Notes: generated from the letters alone by a model not told the origin. Counted from the first letter of the stretch, positions 25,620 to 33,745 are shown. The stretch: DNA of 64,000 nucleotides from Martelella mediterranea (GCF_004342225.1 NZ_SMAR01000005.1:1-64000); one strand, 5' to 3'. Numbers and translations are program-made.

Positions 25620-26714
25620 ATGTCCGGTGTAACCCTGTCCGGTGTCAAAAAGAGCTACGGCTCGGTCGAGGTGCTTCACGGCATTGACCTCGATATCCAG
25701 CCTGGCGAATTCGTCGTTTTCGTAGGACCGTCCGGCTGTGGAAAATCCACGCTTCTGCGCATGATTGCGGGCCTGGAGGAGATTACCGCCGGCACGCTGG
25801 AAATTGACGGGCGCGTAGTGAATTCCCTGACGCCGAAAGAACGCGGCATCGCCATGGTTTTCCAGTCCTATGCTCTCTATCCGCATATGAGCGTTTACGA
25901 AAACATGGCCTTCGGTCTGTCTTTGGGACGCAACACGCCCAAGAGCGAGATCGATCGGCGTGTTCGGGAGGCTGCCGAAATCCTGCAGATCACTCCCTAC
26001 CTCGACAGAAAGCCCAAGGAACTGTCGGGCGGCCAGCGCCAGCGCGTTGCCATCGGACGCGCCATTACCCGTGACCCGAGGGTTTTTCTCTTCGACGAAC
26101 CATTGAGTAACCTCGATGCGGCCTTGAGAGTAGCGACGCGCCTCGAAATTGCCCGTCTTGCCGAGCGCATGAGCGATACGACAATGGTTTATGTGACCCA
26201 TGATCAGGTCGAGGCGATGACGCTGGCCGACCGGATCGTGGTCCTCAATCAGGGCATGATCGAACAGTTCGGAACACCGATGGAGCTTTATCGCAATCCG
26301 GCAAACCTGTTTGTTGCCAAGTTCATCGGCTCGCCATCCATGAACATTGTTCCCGGCGTTTTTTCTCCGGAGGACAACGGCTTCGCGATCGCGTTGGAGG
26401 CGGGCGAACGTATACACATTTCGCGACCTCTGCCGGGGGCAGGTGGTCCGGGGTATATTGGATTAAGACCTGAAGACACGACACTGGTGGCGGAAGAACG
26501 CGCGTTGTTTGCCGGCAAGGTGATGATGACCGAACCTTTGGGGGAGGTCACGCTTGCCTATGTTGACATCGGTCGGGAGGAAACGCCCTTTGTGGTCAAA
26601 CTTCCCGGTGAACCAAACATCAAGCGCGGAGACTTCGTCTTTCTCGGCGCAGAAGAAGACTGCCTTCATCTGTTCGATGCCGACGGGCGCCGCGTCAAAG
26701 AAATGGCTGTCTGA
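25620..26714 (+). CDS. ABC importer ATPase (AglK/ThuK-like)
   Basis: A 364-residue MalK-type ATPase with Walker A GPSGCGKST (36-44), Q-loop MVFQSYALYPHMSVYENM, signature LSGGQRQRVAIGRA, Walker B VFLFDEPLSNLD and switch YVTHDQVEAM, then a C-terminal TOBE domain. It starts 3 bases after the alpha-glucosidase stop and ends the operon. It is close to, but distinct from, the ATPase at 18015-19148. Confidence 0.94.
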   Translation: MSGVTLSGVKKSYGSVEVLHGIDLDIQPGEFVVFVGPSGCGKSTLLRMIAGLEEITAGTLEIDGRVVNSLTPKERGIAMVFQSYALYPHMSVYENMAFGLSLGRNTPKSEIDRRVREAAEILQITPYLDRKPKELSGGQRQRVAIGRAITRDPRVFLFDEPLSNLDAALRVATRLEIARLAERMSDTTMVYVTHDQVEAMTLADRIVVLNQGMIEQFGTPMELYRNPANLFVAKFIGSPSMNIVPGVFSPEDNGFAIALEAGERIHISRPLPGAGGPGYIGLRPEDTTLVAEERALFAGKVMMTEPLGEVTLAYVDIGREETPFVVKLPGEPNIKRGDFVFLGAEEDCLHLFDADGRRVKEMAV

Positions 26715-27036
26715 TCGCCGTTTCGGGGATGCCCATTTCTCTCAAATGGTATTCCGTTGTTCGGACTTCACGGCCGGGGCGCAACACTAGCGCTGAGCGG
26801 TCATGAGAGCTCTCGGTCGGTTTCTACAAAATCTCGACGGGGCTCACAGCCGTTCGCCTGATTGTTTATGGGGCGCAAAATGGGTAACGTTATGTGTATC
26901 ACTAAATGCGTCAGTTGGAAAAAATAAAATAAAAACAATGATGCTATGGGTGCTATCAATCCGGCAAGGGGCACCAAATCTTTTTCTTCGATCTGTAGTG
27001 ATTTTTGCGCCGTTGACAGGCAAAAGCGTTTTTTCG
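26715..27036. other. Gene-free AT-richer junction
   Basis: About 320 bases between the alpha-glucoside operon and the HXXEE gene, which ends at 27037. It holds A-rich runs around 26920-26940 and no supported gene, repeat or att-like site. To the left lie regulated sugar modules, to the right stress-response and housekeeping genes, so it may be the accessory/core border. Confidence 0.4.
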
Positions 27037-27603
27037 TTAGTGCATTTGGTGCAGGCGAAGGCCTGCCTGAGCCATGATCGCAACGTGAATGAACAGCGCT
27101 GCGATGAGCGCGATGAAATGATCGCGCATCGTTATGCCCGGGACACCTGCTGAAACTATCAAAGTGATGAGGCTTAACGGGATGAAAAGTGCGATAGCGG
27201 TCGCAATTCCGGGATTGTAGCACCGGAACCTGAGGCTGGTGATAATATGCAGCAGCGCATTGACCAACAGCAGGTAGGGCGCAACGAGGCCCAGACCCGT
27301 TTTCACAAAAACCGCCGTATAAAATGCAAACAGGTTTACGCCCCAGACCAGTGGTATGTTCACGACAATCACGTCAACAGGTCTGAGGACTTCCTTGCCG
27401 GCAAACAGGCGCGTATTGGTGAAGTGACGGAACCGGTCGCCCGCATGTTCTTCAAACTGATGCAGCATATAGATCGGCAGGTGCAGGTATATCAGCGTCA
27501 GAAAGCCTGAAAAAGATATGGCGATGGCCGGGCCGAGCGCAATGAAACCCACACCCATGAAGAGTGCTGCTGCCACCCAGCGCTTTGCCAGCCAGTTCAC
27601 CAT
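27037..27603 (-). CDS. HXXEE-domain membrane protein
   Basis: A 188-residue protein with about five predicted membrane segments. The diagnostic motif H-Q-F-E-E-H lies at about residues 48-53, after the second segment, which places it in the HXXEE family of unknown function. Conserved His/Glu on a membrane scaffold suggests metal binding, but no activity is established that I can name. It lies downstream of, and on the same strand as, the histidine kinase gene, 173 bases away. Confidence 0.75.
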   Translation of the reverse strand: MVNWLAKRWVAAALFMGVGFIALGPAIAISFSGFLTLIYLHLPIYMLHQFEEHAGDRFRHFTNTRLFAGKEVLRPVDVIVVNIPLVWGVNLFAFYTAVFVKTGLGLVAPYLLLVNALLHIITSLRFRCYNPGIATAIALFIPLSLITLIVSAGVPGITMRDHFIALIAALFIHVAIMAQAGLRLHQMH

Positions 27604-27776
27604 GAAGATGCTTCCCTATGTGCTGAAAATCCCAAAAGAACGGTGCAGGAAAGCCGCTTTAAAAGCAAGCCTCACCGACATTCGGGGCTTCTTGCACGGC
27701 TTTACGGCAGACAGGGAAAGCCGTGCCACCCCAACGCAAGATGGAATGTGAGGTATGGCAGGCAGGGGAGGCTTGA

Positions 27777-29459
27777 TCAGCTGTTCTGCCTGTCCTTTCT
27801 TGAGCGCCGTTTCAGCCCGCGCCGGGATTTCCGGCCGGTGGCTTCTTCAGGGGTCGGGAAAACAATCTCAACCGTCAGCCCTTCCGGGCTGTAGTGACGC
27901 TCAATCTTCCCCTGAAGTTCACCCATGATGTTCGCATCGATCAGGCGTGTACCGAATCCCTTGCGTTTGGGTGGCTCTGAAAATCCGCTGCCGCATTCTT
28001 TCCAGATCAGACGGGCTTTGCGGTCTTTGCCGGAACCTTCAAAGTGCCAGCTGACTGAAAGCGTGGCAGCCCCGCTGGAAACACTGCCATATTTGAGCGC
28101 ATTGGTTGCCAGTTCATGGAATGTCAGACTGAAGGCCTGTGTCGCTTTTTCATCGAGTTCAAGCGTTGGGCCATCGACTTCGTAAGACGTCTGGATTTCT
28201 CCGAAAACCTGTTCCAGTTCTTTGCCCAGCAGTTCTTTCAGGTCGGCACGTCCCCAATGCGAGCGTGTCAGGACATCCTGTGCGGTCGACATCGCCTGCA
28301 GTCTTGCTGAATAGGATTCCATGAAATCTGAAAGGGTTTCCGAATGGTGTGCTGTCTGACGGGCAATGGCGAGCATGCGTGCAATCGAATTCTTGATCCG
28401 ATGCTTCATTTCCTGAAGGATCAGTTCGCGTTCCTGCAAAGATTTTTCTGTTAGCCGCTGTACTTCGCGCGCGGCCGCAAGAGCCTTGATCTGCGATTGT
28501 GCGGAAAGTGCCAGCGCGACGGCGAGCAACAACGAGACAGAGGCAATGACAAAGGGCGTTACATCAAACTGCCGCTGTTCAAAGGCTTCTGTCGGGGTAA
28601 CATCAATCACCCAGGTGCGCCCGGCAATGTCGATTGTCCGTTCAACAGAGACATCGCTTTCTTCAAGTGCGGTATCGTAGTTTTCTGATTTGAATAACGG
28701 TGTTTCTGCGGCTTGCTGATCGTGTGCCTCAATGGCAACCGGCAGGTTCGGTTCGACATCGATAACCGCTTCATAAAGGTCACCTGCACGAAACGGTGCG
28801 TAGATGAAGCCGGACAGAGGCAGGTTGCCCTCTGCGTTAACCGGTCCATTGTCGACTTTAAATGGGAGGTACAGCAGAAAGCCTGTCTGCTTGTCTGCTG
28901 TGATTTCCTGAACAAGCTCAACGGGGCCGCTCGCGCGCGGTGTGTCATTGGCAAAAGCGTCAGCCATGGCCTCGCGTCGAACGGGCTCCGTATACATATC
29001 GTAGCCGATGGCATTGCGGTTGCGCACATCGTCAGGCTCAAGAAGAACGATTGGCGCACGGAAATCCTGATCCGTTTCCTCAGGCCAGACCTCCATGCCG
29101 GAATCGTAGTTTTCGGCGATCATTTTTTGGGCTGTGGCCTCATTGCCGGTGTATATCATCCGTGCAAAGCCGATACCCTGAATACCGTCATAGCGATCTT
29201 CGGTGTCCAGTCCTGCGACATATGTTTTAAAAGCGGCGCGGCTTACATCGCCATTGGTCGCGGTAAAGAATGCTTTGGTTGCCTCCAGCAGAGACATATG
29301 CTGGTTAAAGCGGCTTGCAAGTCTGTCAGCGATGTCATCGGCTGCCATGTCAAGCGCGCTTTCTCGCTCGATATTCGAAGTGCGGTACATGGAAAACGAC
29401 ATTCCAAAGCCAATGGCCGCAACGACAAGGAAAACCAGTATGGGTAGAAAGCGGTTCAC
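27777..29459 (-). CDS. CHASE-domain HWE-type sensor histidine kinase
   Basis: A 560-residue membrane sensor. A first membrane segment at residues 7-27 is followed by a periplasmic CHASE domain (about 35-290) and a second membrane segment (about 301-321). The cytoplasmic HWE/HisKA_2 core follows: phospho-acceptor H353 in EMKHRIKNS, N-box FHELATNALKYG (447-458), the WxE of the HWE family at 486-488 and the G-box KGFGTRLI. The tail is strongly basic. The start is GTG with AGGAG upstream. Kinases of this family feed PhyR, and the phyR-nepR-ecfG locus begins 1 kb away, so it is a likely input of the general stress response. Confidence 0.88.
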   Translation of the reverse strand: MNRFLPILVFLVVAAIGFGMSFSMYRTSNIERESALDMAADDIADRLASRFNQHMSLLEATKAFFTATNGDVSRAAFKTYVAGLDTEDRYDGIQGIGFARMIYTGNEATAQKMIAENYDSGMEVWPEETDQDFRAPIVLLEPDDVRNRNAIGYDMYTEPVRREAMADAFANDTPRASGPVELVQEITADKQTGFLLYLPFKVDNGPVNAEGNLPLSGFIYAPFRAGDLYEAVIDVEPNLPVAIEAHDQQAAETPLFKSENYDTALEESDVSVERTIDIAGRTWVIDVTPTEAFEQRQFDVTPFVIASVSLLLAVALALSAQSQIKALAAAREVQRLTEKSLQERELILQEMKHRIKNSIARMLAIARQTAHHSETLSDFMESYSARLQAMSTAQDVLTRSHWGRADLKELLGKELEQVFGEIQTSYEVDGPTLELDEKATQAFSLTFHELATNALKYGSVSSGAATLSVSWHFEGSGKDRKARLIWKECGSGFSEPPKRKGFGTRLIDANIMGELQGKIERHYSPEGLTVEIVFPTPEEATGRKSRRGLKRRSRKDRQNS

Positions 29460-29810
29460 TCTCGTTTAATCTCCTGTGCGCGCCATGAAATTCAGGCTTC
29501 GGTGGGCTCGTTCCGATTTTGCCCTGGCGCGTTCTGAATGGTTTTATAAAAAAGTCTTTAGGTGGGTCAGTCTAACCCGGAAAGCCGTTGCGGTCTTTAA
29601 ACTATGGCAAGAGCTTTCAGAAAATGACCGGCACTCTTTACCGCTTAAATTAGAATACTGATTTACAGTTATCACTTCCCTTTTTTCATAAGGTTGTCAA
29701 TTACGGCACACAGGGTGAAGTTTTCGATTTTCCTGTCTTTTCGGAACTGTGCCTGCCTGCTCCGCGTTAAGTATGTGTTCTCTGACAGAACATTTAAAAG
29801 GAGCTGAATT
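29460..29810. other. Kinase / csbD divergent intergenic region
   Basis: About 350 bases without a supported gene between the leftward kinase and rightward csbD. It holds the EcfG-type promoter at 29743-29768. A GTTCC (GGAAC on the minus strand) at 29510-29514 has no matching CGTT at the right distance, so I do not call an EcfG promoter for the kinase. Confidence 0.5.
29743..29768 (+). promoter_or_regulatory. EcfG-type promoter of csbD
   Basis: GGAAC at 29743-29747, 17 bases, then CGTT at 29765-29768. This is the known EcfG (general stress sigma) promoter pattern of alphaproteobacteria. It lies 43 bases before the csbD ATG, which also has AAAGGAG upstream. Confidence 0.8.
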
Positions 29811-30011
29811 ATGAATTGGGATCGGATCGAAGGGAACTGGAAACAGTTCCGTGGTGAAGCTCAGGCCCAGTGGGGCAAGCTGACAAATGATGACGTTGAT
29901 GTTGTTAATGGCAATCGCGATAAGCTGATCGGTAAGATTCAGGAGCGCTACGGCAAAGAGCGCGATGAGGCTGAACGCGATGTCGACAGCTGGCTTGATC
30001 GCCTGAATTAG
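29811..30011 (+). CDS. csbD: CsbD-like general stress protein
   Basis: A 66-residue, highly charged protein starting MNWDRIEGNWKQFRG and running into KLTNDDVDVVNGNRDKLIGKIQERYG, the CsbD family pattern. CsbD-like proteins accumulate in stationary phase and general stress; their molecular role is unknown. An AAAGGAG ribosome site and an EcfG-type promoter precede it, and a strong terminator follows at 30036. It is therefore a monocistronic stress gene beside the stress sigma factor locus. Confidence 0.92.
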   Translation: MNWDRIEGNWKQFRGEAQAQWGKLTNDDVDVVNGNRDKLIGKIQERYGKERDEAERDVDSWLDRLN

Positions 30012-30035
30012 AGCAATCAAACCGACTGATCGATC

Positions 30036-30065
30036 AAAAAGCGGCGGACAAACGCCGCTTTTTTT
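30036..30065 (+). terminator. Rho-independent terminator of csbD
   Basis: A GCGGCG/CGCCGC stem with a six-base loop, preceded by a run of A and followed by a run of seven T. It lies 25 bases after the csbD stop. The A run also lets it work in reverse. Confidence 0.85.
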
Positions 30066-30088
30066 GTGTCTTGTTCTGGTCTGATATG

Positions 30089-30118
30089 AAAAAAGCTCCG
30101 CGTTTGAGCGGAGCTTTT
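30089..30118 (-). terminator. Terminator of the DUF1328 gene (bidirectional)
   Basis: An 11-base stem AAAAGCTCCGC/GCGGAGCTTTT with a six-base loop. On the minus strand it follows the DUF1328 stop by about 26 bases and ends in six T. Confidence 0.8.
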
Positions 30119-30143
30119 CAAGGTGTGTCAGATATCTGATCTT

Positions 30144-30305
30144 TCAGCGCCGGGCAAAATTGACGATGACCGCGACAACAAAGAACAGCAGGAACAGAAA
30201 GAACAGGATTTGGGCGATACCCGCAGACGCGCCCGCAATTCCGCCGAAACCAAGTGCTGCGGCGATAAGTGCGATAACCAGGAATACCACTGCATAATAA
30301 AGCAT
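30144..30305 (-). CDS. DUF1328-family small membrane protein
   Basis: A 53-residue protein read on the minus strand: [20 protein letters not shown], then [22 protein letters not shown] and a final VNFARR. Two hydrophobic helices separated by a small-residue stretch are the DUF1328 (YtjA) pattern. GGAGG lies just upstream of the ATG. An EcfG-type promoter on the same strand at 30334-30358 and the neighbouring csbD and phyR genes make it a stress-induced membrane protein of unknown role. Confidence 0.9.
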   Translation of the reverse strand: MLYYAVVFLVIALIAAALGFGGIAGASAGIAQILFFLFLLFFVVAVIVNFARR

Positions 30306-30333
30306 CTCAAACCTCCATATTGTATGAAGATTA

Positions 30334-30358
30334 AACGCAGGTCAGCATGGCTGGTTCC
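30334..30358 (-). promoter_or_regulatory. EcfG-type promoter of the DUF1328 gene
   Basis: On the minus strand GGAAC (30358-30354), 16 bases, CGTT (30337-30334). It lies about 30 bases upstream of the DUF1328 ATG at 30305. Confidence 0.8.
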
Positions 30359-30368
30359 TCCTGCAAAC

Positions 30369-30393
30369 GAGAAAAGGCGACCTTGCGGTCGCC
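30369..30393 (-). terminator. Terminator of phyR
   Basis: A perfect 7-base GGCGACC/GGTCGCC stem with a four-base loop, followed by TTTTCTC on the minus strand, about 50 bases after the phyR stop. It isolates phyR from the DUF1328 promoter. Confidence 0.75.
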
Positions 30394-30442
30394 CCGGTAG
30401 ACTTCGCTGATAATCAGGCGATTGAATATCAGCCCGTCATGC

Positions 30443-31237
30443 TTAAGCAGCTTCTTCTGTATGTTCCTGGAAGAAAAGAGCCTGGCTGATCAGTGCTTTG
30501 ACCATGTCCGGGTTAAACGGTTTCGTCACCAGAAATGTCGGCTCCGGGCGCTCGCCGGTCAGCAGGCGCTCGGGGAATGCGGTGATGAAGATCACCGGTA
30601 GCGTATCCTCGGCCAGAATGTCGTTGACCGCGTCGATGCCGGAGCTGCCATCGGCAAGCTGAATGTCAGCCAGCACCATCTTGGGGCGCGATTTGTTGTA
30701 GAGGTCGACAGCTTCCTTGTGCGTGCGGGCGATGCCGGTGACACGATGACCGAGGCTTTCCACCATCTGCTCAATATCCATGGCGATCAGCGGCTCGTCT
30801 TCGATGATCATGATATCAGTGGCGACCTGTTTGGCGATTTCGGCTGAAGCCTGATCGACAAGGTCTGAAACTGCATCTGTTTCAACGCCGAGGATCGTAG
30901 CGGTTTCTTTGTGAGAGAAGCCCTCAAGCGAAATCAGAAGAAATGCCTGACGCGGCTTGGCGGGCAGCGCCAGCAGATTGGCGGCCGCCCGCTTTTCCCA
31001 CGAATAGGGGGAATCTATATCTTCGATTTCAACTGTCGTGGAACTGAAAAGGTGAGAAAACAGTTTATAAATCGCAACCCGGTCATCACCGTCTTGCGGG
31101 AAAAGCGAAACATCTTCGATCAGGGCTTCGAGCACGGCGGCAACATAGGCGTCGCCAGAGGTCTGCGAACCTGTCACGGCACGTGCGTAGCGCCGGAGGT
31201 AGGGAAGGTGCGCAGCGACACGGGTAGAAAGTGACAT
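30443..31237 (-). CDS. phyR: PhyR, general stress response anti-anti-sigma response regulator
   Basis: A 264-residue protein with the hybrid PhyR architecture: an N-terminal EcfG-like sigma domain (about 1-135, lacking DNA-binding function in the family) joined to a C-terminal receiver. Phospho-acceptor D191 is in MVLADIQLADGSSGI, the acidic pair is in IIEDEP (145-150) and the conserved Lys is K239 in VTKPF. On phosphorylation PhyR proteins bind NepR and free EcfG. It is divergent from nepR-ecfG, the conserved arrangement, with the HWE kinase about 1 kb downstream. Confidence 0.96.
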   Translation of the reverse strand: MSLSTRVAAHLPYLRRYARAVTGSQTSGDAYVAAVLEALIEDVSLFPQDGDDRVAIYKLFSHLFSSTTVEIEDIDSPYSWEKRAAANLLALPAKPRQAFLLISLEGFSHKETATILGVETDAVSDLVDQASAEIAKQVATDIMIIEDEPLIAMDIEQMVESLGHRVTGIARTHKEAVDLYNKSRPKMVLADIQLADGSSGIDAVNDILAEDTLPVIFITAFPERLLTGERPEPTFLVTKPFNPDMVKALISQALFFQEHTEEAA

Positions 31238-31340
31238 AGTAAATACTCTCCTGCCTGTTAAAAGGTCTTGGTATGCAATTAAGCCATGTTAGGCCCTCAA
31301 TGTCATTAAATGGAGTCGTCAGAAAAAAGTTCCCCCGAAC

Positions 31341-31365
31341 GGAACTTTTTATTTTTGGTGGCGTT
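31341..31365 (+). promoter_or_regulatory. EcfG-type promoter of nepR-ecfG
   Basis: GGAAC at 31341-31345, 16 bases, CGTT at 31362-31365, 21 bases before the nepR ATG. It implies positive autoregulation of ecfG. An overlapping GGAAC on the minus strand (31333-31329) points to phyR but lacks a well-spaced CGTT. Confidence 0.82.
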
Positions 31366-31386
31366 TGAAGCTCAGAACCAAAATGA

Positions 31387-31605
31387 ATGCAATGCGGGGT
31401 AAGTCCATTGAAGAATAACAGTAAGGGCCTTGATGAAGGCACGACCCTGCCAGGTGTTGCGAAAAGCCCGGACGAGGCAATCAGCCGTCGTCTCAAAGCT
31501 CTTTATGACGCCGTTGAGCAGGAAGAGATTCCGGATCGGTTTCTCGATCTACTCGAACGCCTTGATGCGGCGGAATCAGCATCCAACCGTAATGCGGAGG
31601 GCTGA
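31387..31605 (+). CDS. nepR: NepR, anti-sigma factor of EcfG
   Basis: A 72-residue protein whose C-terminal half, ISRRLKALYDAVEQEEIPDRFLDLLERLD, is the conserved two-helix NepR core that wraps EcfG or PhyR. The N-terminal third is variable, as usual. The start is uncertain: the ATG at 31387 has no clear ribosome site, while a TTG at 31408 has GGGG about nine bases upstream. Its TGA overlaps the ecfG ATG by one base, so both are co-translated, ensuring balanced sigma and anti-sigma. Confidence 0.93.
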   Translation: MQCGVSPLKNNSKGLDEGTTLPGVAKSPDEAISRRLKALYDAVEQEEIPDRFLDLLERLDAAESASNRNAEG

Positions 31606-32177
31606 TGGCTGTGGTCAGGGAAGAAGAGACGACTTTCAAGCGCGATATGCTGAAAACGGTGCCAAGTCTGCGCGCTTTCGCTGTGTCGCTTTGCGGGCAT
31701 CAGGATCTGGCAGACGATCTTGTGCAGGACACAATTATGAAGGCGTGGGCGAAACAGGAAAGCTTCACTGAAGGCACAAACATCAAAGCCTGGCTTTTTA
31801 CCATTCTGCGGAACGAGTTTTACAGCCAGATGCGCAAAAGCGGTCGCGAGATTCAGGATAGCGATAATGTGTTCACTGAGCGTATGTCGACGCATCCCTC
31901 TCAGCACGGGGTGATGGATCTCAAGGATTTCAGAGAGGCGCTGAATCGTCTTCCCGATGACCAGAGAGAGGCCATCATTCTGGTCGGTGCTTCCGGTTTT
32001 TCCTACGAAGAAGCTGCTGAGATCTGTCATTGCGCTATCGGCACCATTAAAAGCCGGATCGCTCGGGCACGGACCAAGCTGCAGGAGATGCTGGATATAA
32101 AAGGCGAATCTGACTATGGCCCGGATGCCAATACGGCGGCGGTGGTCAGCGGCGTTTTCGCGTCACGGCCTGTCTGA
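31605..32177 (+). CDS. ecfG: EcfG, general stress ECF sigma factor
   Basis: A 190-residue ECF sigma factor. Region 2 (about 15-80) shows LRAFAVSLCGHQDLADDLVQDT and TNIKAWLFTILRNEFYSQ. Region 4 (about 110-165) shows LPDDQREAIILVGASGFSYEEAAEICHCAIGTIKSRIARAR. The position behind nepR and divergent from phyR identifies it as EcfG. It should direct RNA polymerase to GGAAC-N16/17-CGTT promoters, seven of which are visible in this window. A strong terminator follows. Confidence 0.95.
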   Translation: MAVVREEETTFKRDMLKTVPSLRAFAVSLCGHQDLADDLVQDTIMKAWAKQESFTEGTNIKAWLFTILRNEFYSQMRKSGREIQDSDNVFTERMSTHPSQHGVMDLKDFREALNRLPDDQREAIILVGASGFSYEEAAEICHCAIGTIKSRIARARTKLQEMLDIKGESDYGPDANTAAVVSGVFASRPV

Positions 32178-32201
32178 TAGCCGCCTTTAAGCAAAGTGAA
32201 A

Positions 32202-32237
32202 CCGCAGGAGCGCCAAAAAGCCTCCTGCGGATTTTTG
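32202..32237 (+). terminator. Terminator of nepR-ecfG
   Basis: A 9-base CCGCAGGAG/CTCCTGCGG stem with an 11-base loop, followed by ATTTTT, 25 bases after the ecfG stop. Confidence 0.85.
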
Positions 32238-32238
32238 A

Positions 32239-32269
32239 TATGCTCTTGTCTTTGTGGCGCAAGAGCATA
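32239..32269. repeat. Inverted repeat TATGCTCTTG / CAAGAGCATA
   Basis: A perfect 10-base inverted repeat with an 11-base loop in the leader of the S49 peptidase gene, just after the ecfG terminator. It could be an operator or mRNA hairpin. No known binder is recognised. Confidence 0.5.
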
Positions 32270-32312
32270 CATCTCCAGAGAAAAGTGACTTTAAAGGCGG
32301 GAAGCAACATCA

Positions 32313-33179
32313 ATGAGCAACTGGAAAGCGAAACTGATTCCGGCGAAATTTCGCAAGGACAAGACCATAATCCCGGTCGTCCGGCTTTCCGGTACCATCA
32401 TGGCGGGCGGTTCGCCCGGCCGGAGAAACCTTAATCTGGCCTCTTGCGCAACAGCGCTCGAGAAGGCGTTTTCGATGAAGAATGCGCCCTGTGTTGCGAT
32501 TTCTTTGAATTCGCCTGGCGGTTCGCCGGTCCAGTCGCGCCTGATCTATCAGCGAATTCGCGATTTGTCTGAAGAAAAGGGCAAGTCGGTGCTGATCTTC
32601 GTGGAAGATGTTGCCGCATCTGGTGGTTATATGATCGCACTTGCCGGAGATGAGATCTTTGTCGATCCGACATCGATTGTCGGTTCGATTGGTGTTGTTT
32701 CAGGCGGGTTTGGATTTACCGAACTGATCCGTAAAATCGGCGTTGAGCGGCGTGTCTATACCGCCGGTGAAAACAAAGTCATGCTCGATCCGTTCCAGCC
32801 CGAGAAAGAAAGAGATATTGCGTATCTCAAGACCCTTCAGGCGGATATTCATGACGTGTTCACTGGCATGGTGAAGGCGCGGCGCGGGGCGAAACTGGCT
32901 GACGACCCTGATTTGTTCACCGGTCTTTTCTGGACCGGAAGAAAAGGCGTTGAACTGGGGCTGGTCGACGGCATCGGCGATATGCGACCAACGCTGAAAC
33001 AGCGCTATGGCAACAAGGCTGAACTGAAACTCATCAGTGGCCCGACCAGTCTTCTCGGGAAAAAGGTGCCGGGTGTTATTTCCGGCCACGTTAATAGCGA
33101 CGAACTGGCTGCTGGTTTTGTCGCCGGGCTTGCAGAAACGGCTGAAGAACGGGCATTATGGTCCCGGTACGGCCTTTAA
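32313..33179 (+). CDS. S49-family serine peptidase (SppA/SohB-like)
   Basis: A 288-residue signal-peptide-peptidase-like protein. The catalytic dyad is visible: S103 in VAASGGYMIALAGDEIF and K155 in AGENKVMLDPF, 52 residues apart as in single-domain SppA. The preceding ISLNSPGG (63-70) is the oxyanion strand. The N-terminus has no clear membrane anchor, so cytoplasmic or peripheral location is likely. Such enzymes degrade leftover signal peptides or small membrane proteins. The next small gene follows after 35 bases. Confidence 0.9.
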   Translation: MSNWKAKLIPAKFRKDKTIIPVVRLSGTIMAGGSPGRRNLNLASCATALEKAFSMKNAPCVAISLNSPGGSPVQSRLIYQRIRDLSEEKGKSVLIFVEDVAASGGYMIALAGDEIFVDPTSIVGSIGVVSGGFGFTELIRKIGVERRVYTAGENKVMLDPFQPEKERDIAYLKTLQADIHDVFTGMVKARRGAKLADDPDLFTGLFWTGRKGVELGLVDGIGDMRPTLKQRYGNKAELKLISGPTSLLGKKVPGVISGHVNSDELAAGFVAGLAETAEERALWSRYGL

Positions 33180-33214
33180 GGGTTGTACCCAACTTACCAA
33201 CCGGGAGCACTGAT

Positions 33215-33403
33215 ATGGGACGGTTTCTGGTCCTCGCCGCAATTGCAGGTGGCGGATATATGCTTTATCGCAAGTTCATCAACGACGCCGAGGCGCTGAG
33301 CGCGCGTGGTGAACAGAAGCGTGCAGAGCAGAAGAACGGTGCAACCGGGACGCTCGTGAAAGATCCTGTCACCGGTGAGTACCGGGTGAAGAAGGCTGAC
33401 TGA
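33215..33403 (+). CDS. Small single-pass membrane protein, unknown
   Basis: A 62-residue protein starting MGRFLVLAAIAGGGYMLYRKF, one N-terminal membrane helix followed by a charged, Lys/Glu-rich tail ending TGEYRVKKAD. GGGAG precedes the ATG at 33215. It is probably co-transcribed with the S49 peptidase. I do not recognise a family beyond a conserved-hypothetical look. Confidence 0.7.
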   Translation: MGRFLVLAAIAGGGYMLYRKFINDAEALSARGEQKRAEQKNGATGTLVKDPVTGEYRVKKAD

Positions 33404-33745
33404 GAACGTCAGCGTCCTGAAAACATCTCCCTGAATTTTTGTGGAAATATTGCAGGCGAACGGTGGTGTTTCCGTTTGAATGCAGCTTGTGCTTGCCTGA
33501 TAATTATCAAGAATGTTACGATTATCGCAATCGGGTGTGATTGCGATAATCGTATAAGATGTGTCGTACGTTTTAGGTTTAGCTTATCGTGGCATGTCGT
33601 TTTTGAAACTTTAAGGTTCGCCCACTGGCCGGTTTTGGCTGGTCTGGTCCACCTAAAGTGAACTTGAAAAAAAGAGGTGGGGGGACTGCGCTTTCTAAAA
33701 GCCTGCCCGCGTCTAACGGTCGGAACACCAGGCAAGGAAAGAATA
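33404..33745. other. Upstream region of putP, holds a large hairpin
   Basis: About 340 bases without a supported gene. Its main content is the perfect 16-base inverted repeat at 33517-33554, listed separately. The rest is AT-richer than the flanking genes and presumably carries the putP promoter. Confidence 0.5.
33517..33554. repeat. Perfect 16-base inverted repeat upstream of putP
   Basis: Arm 33517-33532 (TACGATTATCGCAATC), six-base loop, arm 33539-33554 (its exact complement). There is no T run after it, so it is not a usual terminator. It lies about 190 bases before the putP ATG. Possible roles are a regulator site, an mRNA hairpin or a small dispersed repeat. Confidence 0.85.

Noticed and set aside
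29494-29514. EcfG promoter for the histidine kinase
   Set aside because: GGAAC is present on the minus strand at 29514-29510, but no CGTT occurs 16 or 17 bases downstream.
31313-31333. EcfG promoter for phyR
   Set aside because: The minus-strand GGAAC overlaps the nepR promoter, but the expected CGTT is missing; phyR may use another promoter.
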